Assembly (NCBI RefSeq): GCF_963974575.1
Contig: NZ_CAXBBQ010000006.1
Span: forward strand, 1-64,000
From: Sphingosinicella sp963974575
GTDB lineage: Bacteria; Pseudomonadota; Alphaproteobacteria; Sphingomonadales; Sphingomonadaceae
DNA: 64,000 nt
Reading direction: 5' to 3'
Position 1 is the first letter of the stretch, and the number at the start of each line of letters is the position of its first letter. The notes beneath the pieces are model-generated. The model did not search any database, was not told where the DNA came from, and worked only from the letters and a program-made list of their open reading frames with translations. Position numbers and translations under genes: made by a program. Positions 25,972-34,467 of the stretch are shown here, piece after piece.

Positions 25972-26678
25972 ATTTTCGCATCGTCGATCTCGCCGAAACC
26001 GGCAGCACCAACGACTGGATCGCCGAGCACCCGGAAGACGGGCTCTGGGTCCGCGCCGACCGGCAGACGGCAGGGCGCGGCCGCCGCGCGCGGGCGTGGA
26101 CGTCCGAGGTCGGCAATCTCTTCACCAGCACCTTCGCCGCGCCGCAGCCGGGGGAAGGGGCCGCGCAGCAGCTCTCGTTCGTCGCCGCGAACGCGCTGCT
26201 CGATACCGTCGCCCGCTGGGTCCCGCGTGACCGGCTGTCGCTCAAATGGCCGAACGATCTGCTGCTGGACGGTGTGAAGGTCGCGGGCATCCTGCTCGAA
26301 GGCCACGCGCAAGGCGTCATTATCGGCATCGGCGTCAACCTCGCGCACTTCCCGGAAGGCACGGAGCGCCCCGCGACGAGCCTCGCCGCGGCAGGCATCG
26401 TGCCACCCTCCGCGCGCGAGGCGTGCGAAACGCTCGCCGAAGCCTTCGCCGCGCACCGCCGTCGCTGGCGCGAGGAGGGCTTCGGCGCCACGCGCGCCGA
26501 CTGGCTCACGGCCGCCGCCGGGCTCGGCAAGCCCATCGTCGCCCGCCTCGGGAACGCCGACCTCACCGGGACGTTTGAAGGTCTGGCGGAGGATGGCGCC
26601 CTGCTTCTGCGCTTGCCGGACGGGACGTTACGCCCCATTCACGCGGGCGAAGTGTTCACATTGGGGGATCAGGCCTGA
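25968..26678 (+). CDS. birA: Biotin-[acetyl-CoA-carboxylase] ligase
   Basis: This 236-aa biotin protein ligase attaches biotin to carboxyl-carrier proteins. The biotinyl-AMP loop is AGRGRRARAWTS, and LKWPNDLLLDGVKVAGIL and GIGVNL follow. It has no N-terminal helix-turn-helix, so it is the monofunctional class that cannot repress biotin genes. Start ATG 25968 overlaps the nuoN stop (ATGA). Its TGA overlaps the coaX ATG by one base. Confidence 0.94.
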   Translation: MNFRIVDLAETGSTNDWIAEHPEDGLWVRADRQTAGRGRRARAWTSEVGNLFTSTFAAPQPGEGAAQQLSFVAANALLDTVARWVPRDRLSLKWPNDLLLDGVKVAGILLEGHAQGVIIGIGVNLAHFPEGTERPATSLAAAGIVPPSAREACETLAEAFAAHRRRWREEGFGATRADWLTAAAGLGKPIVARLGNADLTGTFEGLAEDGALLLRLPDGTLRPIHAGEVFTLGDQA

Positions 26679-27448
26679 TGCTGCTCGCGATCGATGTCGG
26701 CAATACCAATACGATGTTCGCGGTGGTGGACCACGGCGAGATCGTCCACCGCTGGCGCATCTCCACGCAGGCGTCGCGCACGTCCGATGAATACATGGTC
26801 TGGCTCACCCAACTCATGGAGATCGACGGCGTGGACCGCCACAAGGTCCACCGCGTGGTGATCTCCACCGTGGTGCCAACCACGCTTTTCAATCTCGAAC
26901 GCATGGCGCGGCGCGGCTTCGGCATCGATCCGCTGGTCGTCACCAAGGATCTCGATCTCGGCGTCGGCATCGAGGTCGCGCATCCCGAGCAGGTGGGCAT
27001 GGACCGCCTCGTCAATTGCGTCGCGGTAGGCGATCGCCACGAAGGCGATTTCATCATCATCGATTTCGGCACGGCGACGACATTCGACATCTTCGTCGGC
27101 AATGCCTATACCGGCGGCATCATCGCGCCCGGCATCAATCTGTCGGCGGAGGCACTCTACGTCGCCGCCGCGCAATTGCCGCGTGTTGCTGTCGCGCCGC
27201 CGAAGGGTGGCAAGGCGAAAGGCTTCGATACCGTGTCCGCCATGCAGTCGGGCATTTTCTTCGGTTATCTCGCGATGATCGAGGGATTGGTCGCCCGCCT
27301 GAAGGCGGAGGCTGCGGGGCCGATGAACGTTCTGGCAACGGGCGGCCTTGCCGTCCTGTTCGAGCCCTACACCAGCGTGATCGATGTCGTGGACGTCGAT
27401 CTCACGGTGCGCGGCCTTACGATTATTGATGAAAGGAACAGGCTTTGA
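26678..27448 (+). CDS. coaX: Type III pantothenate kinase
   Basis: This 256-aa ASKHA-fold kinase carries out the first step of coenzyme A synthesis. The phosphate-1 motif is AIDVGNTNTMFAVVD at the N-terminus. IIDFGTATTFD (phosphate 2) and TGGLAVLFEPY near the end complete the site. This form is insensitive to CoA feedback and needs a monovalent cation in characterised members. It sits between birA and RNase J with overlaps on both sides. Confidence 0.95.
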   Translation: MLLAIDVGNTNTMFAVVDHGEIVHRWRISTQASRTSDEYMVWLTQLMEIDGVDRHKVHRVVISTVVPTTLFNLERMARRGFGIDPLVVTKDLDLGVGIEVAHPEQVGMDRLVNCVAVGDRHEGDFIIIDFGTATTFDIFVGNAYTGGIIAPGINLSAEALYVAAAQLPRVAVAPPKGGKAKGFDTVSAMQSGIFFGYLAMIEGLVARLKAEAAGPMNVLATGGLAVLFEPYTSVIDVVDVDLTVRGLTIIDERNRL

Positions 27449-29094
27449 AGCCTGGAAAAGAACTGATCTTCCTGCCGCTCGGCGGCTCGGGCGAGATCGG
27501 CATGAACGTCAATCTCTACGGCTGCAACGGCAAGTGGATCATGGTCGATCTCGGCATGACCTTCGCCGATCCGAACCTGCCGGGCATCGAACTGGTGCTC
27601 CCGGACCTGTCGTTCATCGAGGACCGGCAGAAGGATCTGCTCGGCATCGTCCTCACGCACGGCCACGAGGACCACATCGGCGCGATCCCCTATCTGGTCG
27701 GCGACTTCGACGTGCCGCTGTTCGCGACGCCCTTCACCGCGGGTCTCATCCGCAAGAAGCTGATCGAGGAAGGCATCGAGCGCGATGTCGAGCTGAACGT
27801 CGTGCCGCTTGAGGGCGAGGTCAACCTCGGCCCGTTCAAGTGCCGCTACGTGCCGCTCGCGCATTCGATCCCCGAAGGCAATGCGCTCCTTATCGAAACG
27901 CCCTACGGCAAGATCTTCCACACCGGCGACTGGAAGCTCGATGAAGCGCCCGTGCTCGGCGTGCCCTCCACCGCCGAGGAACTCACCGCGCTCGGCGACG
28001 AAGGCATCCTCGCGCTCGTCGGCGATTCCACCAACGTCTTCAATCCCGAGGCCTCGGGCAGCGAAACCGGCGTCCGCGAAGGGCTCGACAAGGTGATCGC
28101 GGGCCACAAGGGCAGGGTGCTCGTCACCACCTTCGCCTCGAACGCCGCGCGCCTCCACACGCTCGGCGAGGTCGCGAAGGACACGGGCCGCAAAATCTGC
28201 GTGGTTGGCCGCTCGCTGGACCGCATTCTCGAAGTCTCGAAGAGCGTCGGCTACCTCACCGATTTCCCGCCCACCGTGTCGCACGAAGAGGCGATGAAGG
28301 TGCCGCGCGACAAGCTGCTCATCGTCTCCACGGGCGCGCAGGGCGAGGCGCGCGCCGCGCTCTCCCGCATCGCGGAGGGCGATCATCCCCACATCAAGCT
28401 CGAACGCGGCGACCTCGTCGTCTATTCGTCGAAGCAGATTCCCGGCAACGAGATCTCCATCGGCCGCGTGCAGAACGCGCTCGCGGCGCGGGGCATCGAG
28501 ATCATCACCGATCGGCAGGCGCACGTCCACGTCTCCGGCCATCCCGGCGTCCCGGAGCTTGAGGCGATGTATGGCTGGATTCGCCCGCAAATCTCGATCC
28601 CCGTCCACGGCGAGCGCCGCCACATGGAAGAGCACGCCCGCCTCGCGCGCCGCTTCGGCGTGCCGGAGGCGGTCGTGCCCGTGAACGGCAGCGCCATTCG
28701 CCTCGCGCCCGGCAAACCGCAGATCATAAGCCACGAGCCCGTCGGACGTCTGGTGCTTGACGGCGACGTGATCCTCCCCGCCGACGGCGCGACGATGCTC
28801 GCCCGCCGCCGCATGATGCACAACGGCCTCATCGCCGTGTTCGTGGTTCTGGACGGCAAGGGGCGCCTGCTCGCTCCGCCGCAGGTGCAGTCGCACGGCG
28901 TCCCGGTGGAGGACGACCGCGACGAATTTCTCGACGACTGCGTCTCCGCCGCCAGTGAAGCCGCCGCGAAAACCCGCGGCAAGACCGAAGACGCGCTTGC
29001 CGAGGCGATCCGCGTCGCCGTTCGCCGCACAGCGCGCGAATGGACAGGCAAGAAGCCGATCACCGAAGTCACCGTCACGAGGGTCAAAGGCTGA
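27445..29094 (+). CDS. rnj: Ribonuclease J
   Basis: This 549-aa metallo-beta-lactamase/beta-CASP RNase has 5' exonuclease and endonuclease activity and matures rRNA and mRNA in characterised alphaproteobacterial and firmicute homologues. The metal site is LTHGHEDHIGA near residue 71. Further landmarks are FHTGDWKLD, VGDSTN and the beta-CASP segment HVHVSGHPG. It uses a TTG start overlapping the coaX stop (TTGA), with GAAAGGA upstream. It is the longest gene of the post-nuo tail. Confidence 0.94.
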   Translation: MKPGKELIFLPLGGSGEIGMNVNLYGCNGKWIMVDLGMTFADPNLPGIELVLPDLSFIEDRQKDLLGIVLTHGHEDHIGAIPYLVGDFDVPLFATPFTAGLIRKKLIEEGIERDVELNVVPLEGEVNLGPFKCRYVPLAHSIPEGNALLIETPYGKIFHTGDWKLDEAPVLGVPSTAEELTALGDEGILALVGDSTNVFNPEASGSETGVREGLDKVIAGHKGRVLVTTFASNAARLHTLGEVAKDTGRKICVVGRSLDRILEVSKSVGYLTDFPPTVSHEEAMKVPRDKLLIVSTGAQGEARAALSRIAEGDHPHIKLERGDLVVYSSKQIPGNEISIGRVQNALAARGIEIITDRQAHVHVSGHPGVPELEAMYGWIRPQISIPVHGERRHMEEHARLARRFGVPEAVVPVNGSAIRLAPGKPQIISHEPVGRLVLDGDVILPADGATMLARRRMMHNGLIAVFVVLDGKGRLLAPPQVQSHGVPVEDDRDEFLDDCVSAASEAAAKTRGKTEDALAEAIRVAVRRTAREWTGKKPITEVTVTRVKG

Positions 29095-29342
29095 TGGGCT
29101 GGGGATCGATACTCGCGATCTATCTTCTGATCTGGACGGTCACGCTGTTCACCGTGCTCCCGTTCGGCGTTCGCACCTCCGAAGAGGCGGGCGAGGACAA
29201 GGTGAAAGGCCAAGCCGACAGCGCCCCCGCGCGCCCGATGCTCGCCAAGAAGCTGCTCTGGACGACGCTCATTTCGGCCGTCCTGATGGCCGGCGTCTGG
29301 TGGCTGGGCGAGGCGGGCTACCTCGATTTCATGCCCAACTGA
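29094..29342 (+). CDS. DUF1467 small membrane protein
   Basis: This 82-aa protein has two TM helices (about residues 4-25 and 52-73) and the conserved motif FTVLPFGVRTSEE between them. It matches DUF1467 (Spartan-like) of alphaproteobacteria. The reading frame reaches back to 29040, but ATG 29094, sharing one base with the RNase J stop, is the natural start. Function unknown. It ends the nuo-to-RNase J run and faces the convergent coiled-coil gene. Confidence 0.88.
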   Translation: MGWGSILAIYLLIWTVTLFTVLPFGVRTSEEAGEDKVKGQADSAPARPMLAKKLLWTTLISAVLMAGVWWLGEAGYLDFMPN

Positions 29343-29369
29343 GCTGGGCAAGCGAAGTCTAGGGACGGC

Positions 29370-31721
29370 TCAGCGCAGGCGTTCCGTCGCTTGCGCAAGC
29401 GCCACGTAGAGCTTGCCGAGGTCGGACGACAGCAGCGTCATCGAAAGCGCGTTGCCGTCGCGGTCCGCGTTGAAGCGGCGCAGCATGGCTTCGAAATCGT
29501 GGATGTAGCGGCGGACGCCGTCGCGGAATTCGGCATCCTCGCTGTAGCGGCGCGTGACTTCCTTGGCGTCGCGGTTCGTGAGGAGCTGCACGGCGCGGCG
29601 TGAGAAAACCCCGCGTTCGCCCGCCAGATACTGCTTCCACGCCGTCTCGGTGACCTCCGCCGAAAGCCCCTTGGCGATATCGATCGAGGCACTGTTGAGC
29701 GCTTCGACGAGCAGTTCGGACTGACGGCCGATGTCCTTCCGAAGCGCCGCGTCGAGGTGCGAGTCCGCTTCGTTCACGCGCGTTTCGATCGCGGCGGCGG
29801 TCTCGGCGACCGATACGAGCTGGCGCGACAGGCGCTCGGCGGCGGCCTGCGCGGCGTCGGCGCTGCGTTGGCCCGCCGCTTCCAGCGCCTTGATCTGCGT
29901 TTCCACAGGCTCGATCGCGCTCTGGCGCACGGCCTCGCGCGATGCCTTCGTCAGCGCCTCGCGTGCCTCCTCGACGACCGCTTCAAGCGCCGTTTTCACG
30001 GTGCCCGCCGTCTGCGCCGCGACCTCACGCACGCGCCCGAGCGCGTCGATCAGCTGCGTCGTCGCGCTGAGCGTGGTGCTCTCCGCCGAACGCTCGACGC
30101 CGGAGAGAATACCCTGCGCGGCTTCGATTTCGCCGCGCACCTTGGCCACCACGGCCTCCAGGCTTTCGCGCTGGTCTTCCAGCCCGTCGAGCAGTTCGTC
30201 GATCGCCTTCCGTCCGGCGGCGATCGGCGCGTTGATTGCGACGGCGCGCTCGGAAACGCGCTCGATGTCCTGCGAAAGGTTCGTCACCGAACCCCGCAGT
30301 GCGTCGATGGCGCCAAGGCCCTTTTCCGCGCTTGCGGGCACACCCTCGGCAAGCGAGGCGAGCGCCTGTTCGGTCGCTTCGCGAACAGCCGCGAGCGAAT
30401 CGCCAATCTCTTTCGCGGCGCCTCGCGTGGTGCCGAGCGGCGCAGAGAGCGAATCGATCTCGCCGCGCACCTGTCCGATCCGCGCGGAGAGGCTTGCAAG
30501 CACGCTCTCGCTCGAATTCGCGGCATTGCCGAGCTTGGCGTCGAGCACACTGAAACCGCGCTCGACCGTATCGAGGAAGCCGCGGCTGCCCGCGTCCTGG
30601 TCGCTGATGCGCTTGCTGAGTTCGGAGACGTGCTCGGCGATGGCAGTGATCCGGCCTGCGATGGTTTCGATGGCGCGCCCACCGATGTCTTCAAGATCGA
30701 GCGACGTGCGCGAGATCGCGGCGGCGAGCGCGGCGGTTTGCGCCTCGACACCGGCGCGCGTGGCTTCCAGCGCCTCGCCGGTCTTGGCGAGCGCGGCGTC
30801 ACCGCTTGCTTCGAGCGCGGTCGCATAGGTGCCGAGGCGGCCTTCGGCATCTGCTGCAGAGGCGGAAATCGCGGCAATCACATTGGTGAGGCTTGCGGTC
30901 GCGGCCTTGGCCTGCGCGCCGGCGTCCTCGCTCCGTGTCCACACGGCGGCGAGCAGGTCTTCTGTTTCCTGAAGCTGCGTGCGCGCATCGGTGGCGCTCG
31001 TGGCGAGCAGTCCGGCGATGCGGTTCACCTGCGCTTCCGCTTCGGGCAGCGCACCGGCGAGCGAATCGAAGCTGGCGCGCGCCTTCTCGCTGCTCTCCGC
31101 GAGCGCGGACGAACTGGCGTCGATCGCGGCGCGGTCCTCGGCGAGTGATCCCGCGAGCGTGCGCGTGCGGTGCACGGCGGCGTCGGTGGCGCTCACAAAA
31201 CCCTCAACCTCGTCGGCGAACACCTTGCGCAGCCCGTCGACGCGCATGGTAACGGCGGCGAGCACGGAATCGATGCTTTCAAGCTGTGTGCGCGTTTCGC
31301 GCGCAGTGAGCGCAAAGCGTGCCTCGGCGGCTTCGATTCGCGCGAGCATCTCGCGCTGTTGACCCGGCCATACACGCGCTGCGACGAGCGCGATCAGCCA
31401 GATCGCCGAAAGCGGAGCTGCAACGCCGCCCGCGACGCCCGCCCATTCGGTCAGCGTCAGCGCGCCGACGCCCGCCGAGCCGGCAATCAGCCAGACGACA
31501 GCGGCGGCAAGCGCCAACCACGCGAGCGAGGCAAGCGAGGCGAACAGCAGCACACGGCTGGAAAATGTCGGCACGGCGTCATCCACGGCCTCGTCGTCCA
31601 TCTGGCGCAGGCGCTTCATCGGCGCCGACGTATCCGGCTCTGCGTCAGGCACGGCGTTCTGCTGCCACGTGTAGTCCGGCGGAAGCTTTTCCGGAAACGA
31701 CCGCCGACCGACTGGACTCAT
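29370..31721 (-). CDS. Two-TM coiled-coil protein, TipN-like architecture
   Basis: This 783-aa protein has a soluble N-terminus (1-56, with a Glu/Asp-rich patch), TM1 at 57-80 and TM2 at 93-116. About 540 residues of Ala/Glu-rich heptad-like helix follow. A compact C-terminal region of about 120 residues contains AWKQYLAGERGVFSRRAVQL and YIHDFEAMLRRFNADRDGN. Automated pipelines may label such proteins ATPase or kinesin-like, but no Walker motif is visible. The layout resembles Caulobacter TipN, a polarity marker, without proof of homology. It is divergent from the Hpt gene across 134 bp. Confidence 0.75.
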   Translation of the reverse strand: MSPVGRRSFPEKLPPDYTWQQNAVPDAEPDTSAPMKRLRQMDDEAVDDAVPTFSSRVLLFASLASLAWLALAAAVVWLIAGSAGVGALTLTEWAGVAGGVAAPLSAIWLIALVAARVWPGQQREMLARIEAAEARFALTARETRTQLESIDSVLAAVTMRVDGLRKVFADEVEGFVSATDAAVHRTRTLAGSLAEDRAAIDASSSALAESSEKARASFDSLAGALPEAEAQVNRIAGLLATSATDARTQLQETEDLLAAVWTRSEDAGAQAKAATASLTNVIAAISASAADAEGRLGTYATALEASGDAALAKTGEALEATRAGVEAQTAALAAAISRTSLDLEDIGGRAIETIAGRITAIAEHVSELSKRISDQDAGSRGFLDTVERGFSVLDAKLGNAANSSESVLASLSARIGQVRGEIDSLSAPLGTTRGAAKEIGDSLAAVREATEQALASLAEGVPASAEKGLGAIDALRGSVTNLSQDIERVSERAVAINAPIAAGRKAIDELLDGLEDQRESLEAVVAKVRGEIEAAQGILSGVERSAESTTLSATTQLIDALGRVREVAAQTAGTVKTALEAVVEEAREALTKASREAVRQSAIEPVETQIKALEAAGQRSADAAQAAAERLSRQLVSVAETAAAIETRVNEADSHLDAALRKDIGRQSELLVEALNSASIDIAKGLSAEVTETAWKQYLAGERGVFSRRAVQLLTNRDAKEVTRRYSEDAEFRDGVRRYIHDFEAMLRRFNADRDGNALSMTLLSSDLGKLYVALAQATERLR

Positions 31722-31855
31722 GGTGCACGACCCCCGCGAAACCTGTTGTGTTAAAACCCCTCACGCCCCTGTCTATCACCGCCCGTGCGGACAGGACAGC
31801 CCGGCAATCGGCATTTGTCGACACTTTGTTAACACTCGTCGTCGAACATGGCTGC

Positions 31856-32164
31856 ATGAACCCCGAATCCGTCCCTGCTTTCCTGCCGCATCGCCTGCTC
31901 GAGATCACGGGCGGGGATACGGCGCTGTTCGACGATCTGATGTCTGAATTCCGGGAAAACCTGCCCGCCTACACCGCCGAACTGCGCGCGGCGAAGGATC
32001 GCGCGGGCTGGAAAGCCGCCGCACACCGCCTGAAAGGCGCGGCGCAGGCCATCGGCGCGGAGGCGATCGGCGCGATTGCGCTGCTTGCCGAGCTGTCTGC
32101 GCCGGGCGACAGCGCGCTCCTTGCGCGCCTCGACGCCGAAATCATGCGCTTTTCAAGCTTCTAG
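31856..32164 (+). CDS. Stand-alone histidine phosphotransfer (Hpt) protein
   Basis: This 102-aa helical protein has one Hpt domain; the phosphorylatable histidine is H57 in AAAHRLKGAAQAIGA. Such proteins carry phosphate between hybrid kinases and response regulators. No receiver or kinase gene is adjacent; the nearest kinase is at 39 kb and has no receiver. ATG 31856 is chosen because upstream residues of this frame are promoter or antisense sequence. Its 3' end overlaps the convergent CDP-alcohol phosphotransferase gene by 12 bp. Confidence 0.82.
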   Translation: MNPESVPAFLPHRLLEITGGDTALFDDLMSEFRENLPAYTAELRAAKDRAGWKAAAHRLKGAAQAIGAEAIGAIALLAELSAPGDSALLARLDAEIMRFSSF

Positions 32165-32977
32165 AAACGCGCCCTCGCGTCGGCGGCGCGCGCGTTCGAT
32201 CAGAACCGCCGCCAGGCTGAGACCAAGGATTTCCCAAAGCCAGTACCAGAGCGGGCTTCCGGCAAGGCATGCAATGAAGATCGCAAATGTGCGCCCGCTC
32301 GCGCCGAGGATCGTGGCGGCGGAGAGAATAGGGCGCATTCTCTCCACATAGCCTGCACGCAGCGCCGGGTCCGCGCCGAGCGCAGCGTCGAGCGCGTGCG
32401 CGCCGGGCATCAATTTCGCTTGAAGCGCATTATAACCGATCTCGAGAAAGCCGCCGACCGCCGCGCGGGGTACAAAGCCGGGTTGGCCTGCGCTTCGCCG
32501 GATGAAGACCTCGCGCTGAAGCTCATACCATGCGGCCTGGACGACGTGCGCCGCGCCTGCAAGCACGGCCGCCCCCAGGCTGATCGCGAGCCCCGCTTCG
32601 TTTTTCGCCGCGAAGGCGAGGCTTAGGTAGACCAGAATGAAGACGCTGTAGTCGCAGAAGCCGTCGAGGAAACGTCCGAACGCGCTGGTCCGCCCCGTGG
32701 CCCGCGCCGTCATGCCATCGAGGCCATCGAAAACATGCCAGGCGAGCATCGCCGCGAATCCGGCGAGTGCCATCGCCGGGGTTTCATAATGGAAATAGGC
32801 CCACGCGGCGACGATGCCGAAGCCGATCCCGGCGACCGAAATGGCGTTCGGCGGAATGTGAAGCTTCACCGCAAACGGCAGCAAGGCTCGCGATATCGGG
32901 TGAATGACCGCGATGTTCAGCGGTTCCTCTATCGCCCGCGGGCGTCCGCCATCTGCTGTGTCGACTGTGAATTGCAT
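32153..32977 (-). CDS. CDP-alcohol phosphatidyltransferase family protein (canonical motif)
   Basis: This 274-aa integral membrane enzyme of the CDP-alcohol phosphotransferase family swaps CMP for a second alcohol. The full signature is present: D-x2-DG-x2-AR-x8-G-x3-D-x3-D, beginning at DGLDGMTAR and closing at GRFLDGFCD. About six TM helices surround it. ATG 32977 gives MQFTVDTADGG; a longer frame to 33052 lacks support. It is divergent from a second such protein (89-bp gap) beside inositol-phosphate genes. A role in making an inositol phospho-lipid or diester is inferred. Confidence 0.85.
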   Translation of the reverse strand: MQFTVDTADGGRPRAIEEPLNIAVIHPISRALLPFAVKLHIPPNAISVAGIGFGIVAAWAYFHYETPAMALAGFAAMLAWHVFDGLDGMTARATGRTSAFGRFLDGFCDYSVFILVYLSLAFAAKNEAGLAISLGAAVLAGAAHVVQAAWYELQREVFIRRSAGQPGFVPRAAVGGFLEIGYNALQAKLMPGAHALDAALGADPALRAGYVERMRPILSAATILGASGRTFAIFIACLAGSPLWYWLWEILGLSLAAVLIERARRRREGAFLEA

Positions 32978-33009
32978 TATGTGCGATGTGCGCCGCTCAG
33001 GGGAGAGTT

Positions 33010-33029
33010 GGCAAGTCCGCTTGCTTGCC
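33010..33029. promoter_or_regulatory. Palindrome between divergent CDP-alcohol transferase genes
   Basis: GGCAAG at 33010-33015 pairs with CTTGCC at 33024-33029, and the nested GCAAG-TCCG-CTTGC (33011-33024) is a tight dyad. It lies in the 89-bp gap from which both transferase genes start. It could be an operator or a hairpin in the rightward leader. No known factor is recognised. Confidence 0.35.
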
Positions 33030-33066
33030 CTTATGGTCCGCCATCCATTCAAACCCGGAGACGACG

Positions 33067-34425
33067 ATGGCGCTTGTGGCGCTGCTCTATGCCCATCATT
33101 TCAGTGTCGGGGCGGATGAACCGCTGGCCGCGCTCAGCATCACGGGAATAGCCTCGGTGGACCGGCAGATTCGGCAGTGCCGCCGTGCGGGCGCCGAGCG
33201 TGTCGTCGTCATGGTGGAGCGCGTGACGCCGCGCCTCGCCGCCGCGCTCGATCGCGCGCGGCGTGCATCGCCCGGTGTCGAGGTCGTCCACGGGGGAGAC
33301 GGTGTCCGCGCTGCCATCCGCGAGGAAGACAGTGTGCTCTCGCTTGATGAAGGCCTCGTCGCCGACGAGCGCGCGATCGCCGCCGTCGCGGGTGCGACCG
33401 GAGATGTCGTGCTCGGCGTCTGGATGGAGGCGGACGACCGACCGATCACCGCCGAGCGCATCGCCTCGGACCGCTTCTTTGCCGGGCTCGCGCGCTTCCC
33501 CGGGCGTCTTGTTCGCAACGTCGCTGGTCGTCTCGGCGACTGGGACATGCAGGCGACGCTGGTACGCTCGGCGCTGGGGGAGGGGCCGCACACGCCTGTC
33601 GCCGTCGCGCGCATCCCGGCTTATTGCCCGTCGCGGCGCCGCGAAGTGCCGCTGCAATGGCGCCGCGCGGTCGACACGGCCTCTGCCGACGCGGTAACCA
33701 CGGACGCGCTCGCTTCCGCACAGAAGGGCATCCTCGATTGGCCCGCGCGCTTCATCCACCCGCCTATCGAGAACATCCTCACCCGCTTGCTGCTGCCGAC
33801 CCCGCTCACGCCCAACATGATCTCGGTGGGTGTGTTCCTGCTCGGGCTCGCGGCGATGGCGGCGTTCGCGCTCGGTCATCTCTGGGTCGGCCTTGTCCTC
33901 GCGCTCGTCATCGGACCGCTCGACGGCGTTGACGGCAAGCTTGCGCGCACGCGCGTCGAGTTCTCGAAGTGGGGCGACCTCGAACATGTCGCGGACAAGA
34001 TCGTCGAGTACGGCTGGTTCGCTGCGCTCGCCTATTATTTCAATTCCGTCGGCCACGGCGGCGCATGGCCGCTCGCCGCGATCTGCGTGGGCTTCGCGCT
34101 CGCCGAAGCCGTACAGGGCGAGTTCTTCCGGCGCTTCACGGGCAAGCAGATCGACGACGCCGGCGACTTCGAACGCCGCTTCCGGTTGGTCGCGGGCCGC
34201 CGCAACACGTTCTTCTGGAGCCTTTTGCCGTTCGCGGCATTTGGCGCCTGGTATGCGGGTTTTGCGATGATCGCGGCATACAGCGCGCTTACCTTTTTCG
34301 TCATGCAGGCGCGCTTCTTCGTTCGGTTGCAGGAATATGGCAGCGAAAACAGCGATCGGATCGCCGCGAACTTTGCAAAGACGGCCTACACATTCTTGCC
34401 CGATTCTGCTGGCAACGCTAAGTGA
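33067..34425 (+). CDS. Fusion of nucleotidyltransferase-like and CDP-alcohol transferase domains
   Basis: In this 452-aa protein, residues 1-235 look like an alpha/beta nucleotidyltransferase fold but lack the usual GxGxR and PKPL signatures, so this half is probably inactive. Residues 236-430 form a multi-TM CDP-alcohol transferase domain. The motif starts normally (D286, D289, G290, A293, R294, G303), but H307 and K311 occupy the third and fourth Asp positions, with D310 one residue early. The architecture recalls the IPCT-DIPPS fusion of di-myo-inositol-phosphate synthesis. It precedes inositol-phosphate synthase. Start 33067 follows CGGAG. Confidence 0.75.
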   Translation: MALVALLYAHHFSVGADEPLAALSITGIASVDRQIRQCRRAGAERVVVMVERVTPRLAAALDRARRASPGVEVVHGGDGVRAAIREEDSVLSLDEGLVADERAIAAVAGATGDVVLGVWMEADDRPITAERIASDRFFAGLARFPGRLVRNVAGRLGDWDMQATLVRSALGEGPHTPVAVARIPAYCPSRRREVPLQWRRAVDTASADAVTTDALASAQKGILDWPARFIHPPIENILTRLLLPTPLTPNMISVGVFLLGLAAMAAFALGHLWVGLVLALVIGPLDGVDGKLARTRVEFSKWGDLEHVADKIVEYGWFAALAYYFNSVGHGGAWPLAAICVGFALAEAVQGEFFRRFTGKQIDDAGDFERRFRLVAGRRNTFFWSLLPFAAFGAWYAGFAMIAAYSALTFFVMQARFFVRLQEYGSENSDRIAANFAKTAYTFLPDSAGNAK

Positions 34426-34467
34426 TCATGTTCAACCGCGCAGTAGACGCGCCTCAGGATCTTTCCC

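Noticed and set aside
29731..31148. Long plus-strand frames opposite the coiled-coil protein
   Set aside because: Ser/Ala- and Arg-rich shadow translations; the minus-strand protein has TM helices, heptads and a coherent C-terminus.
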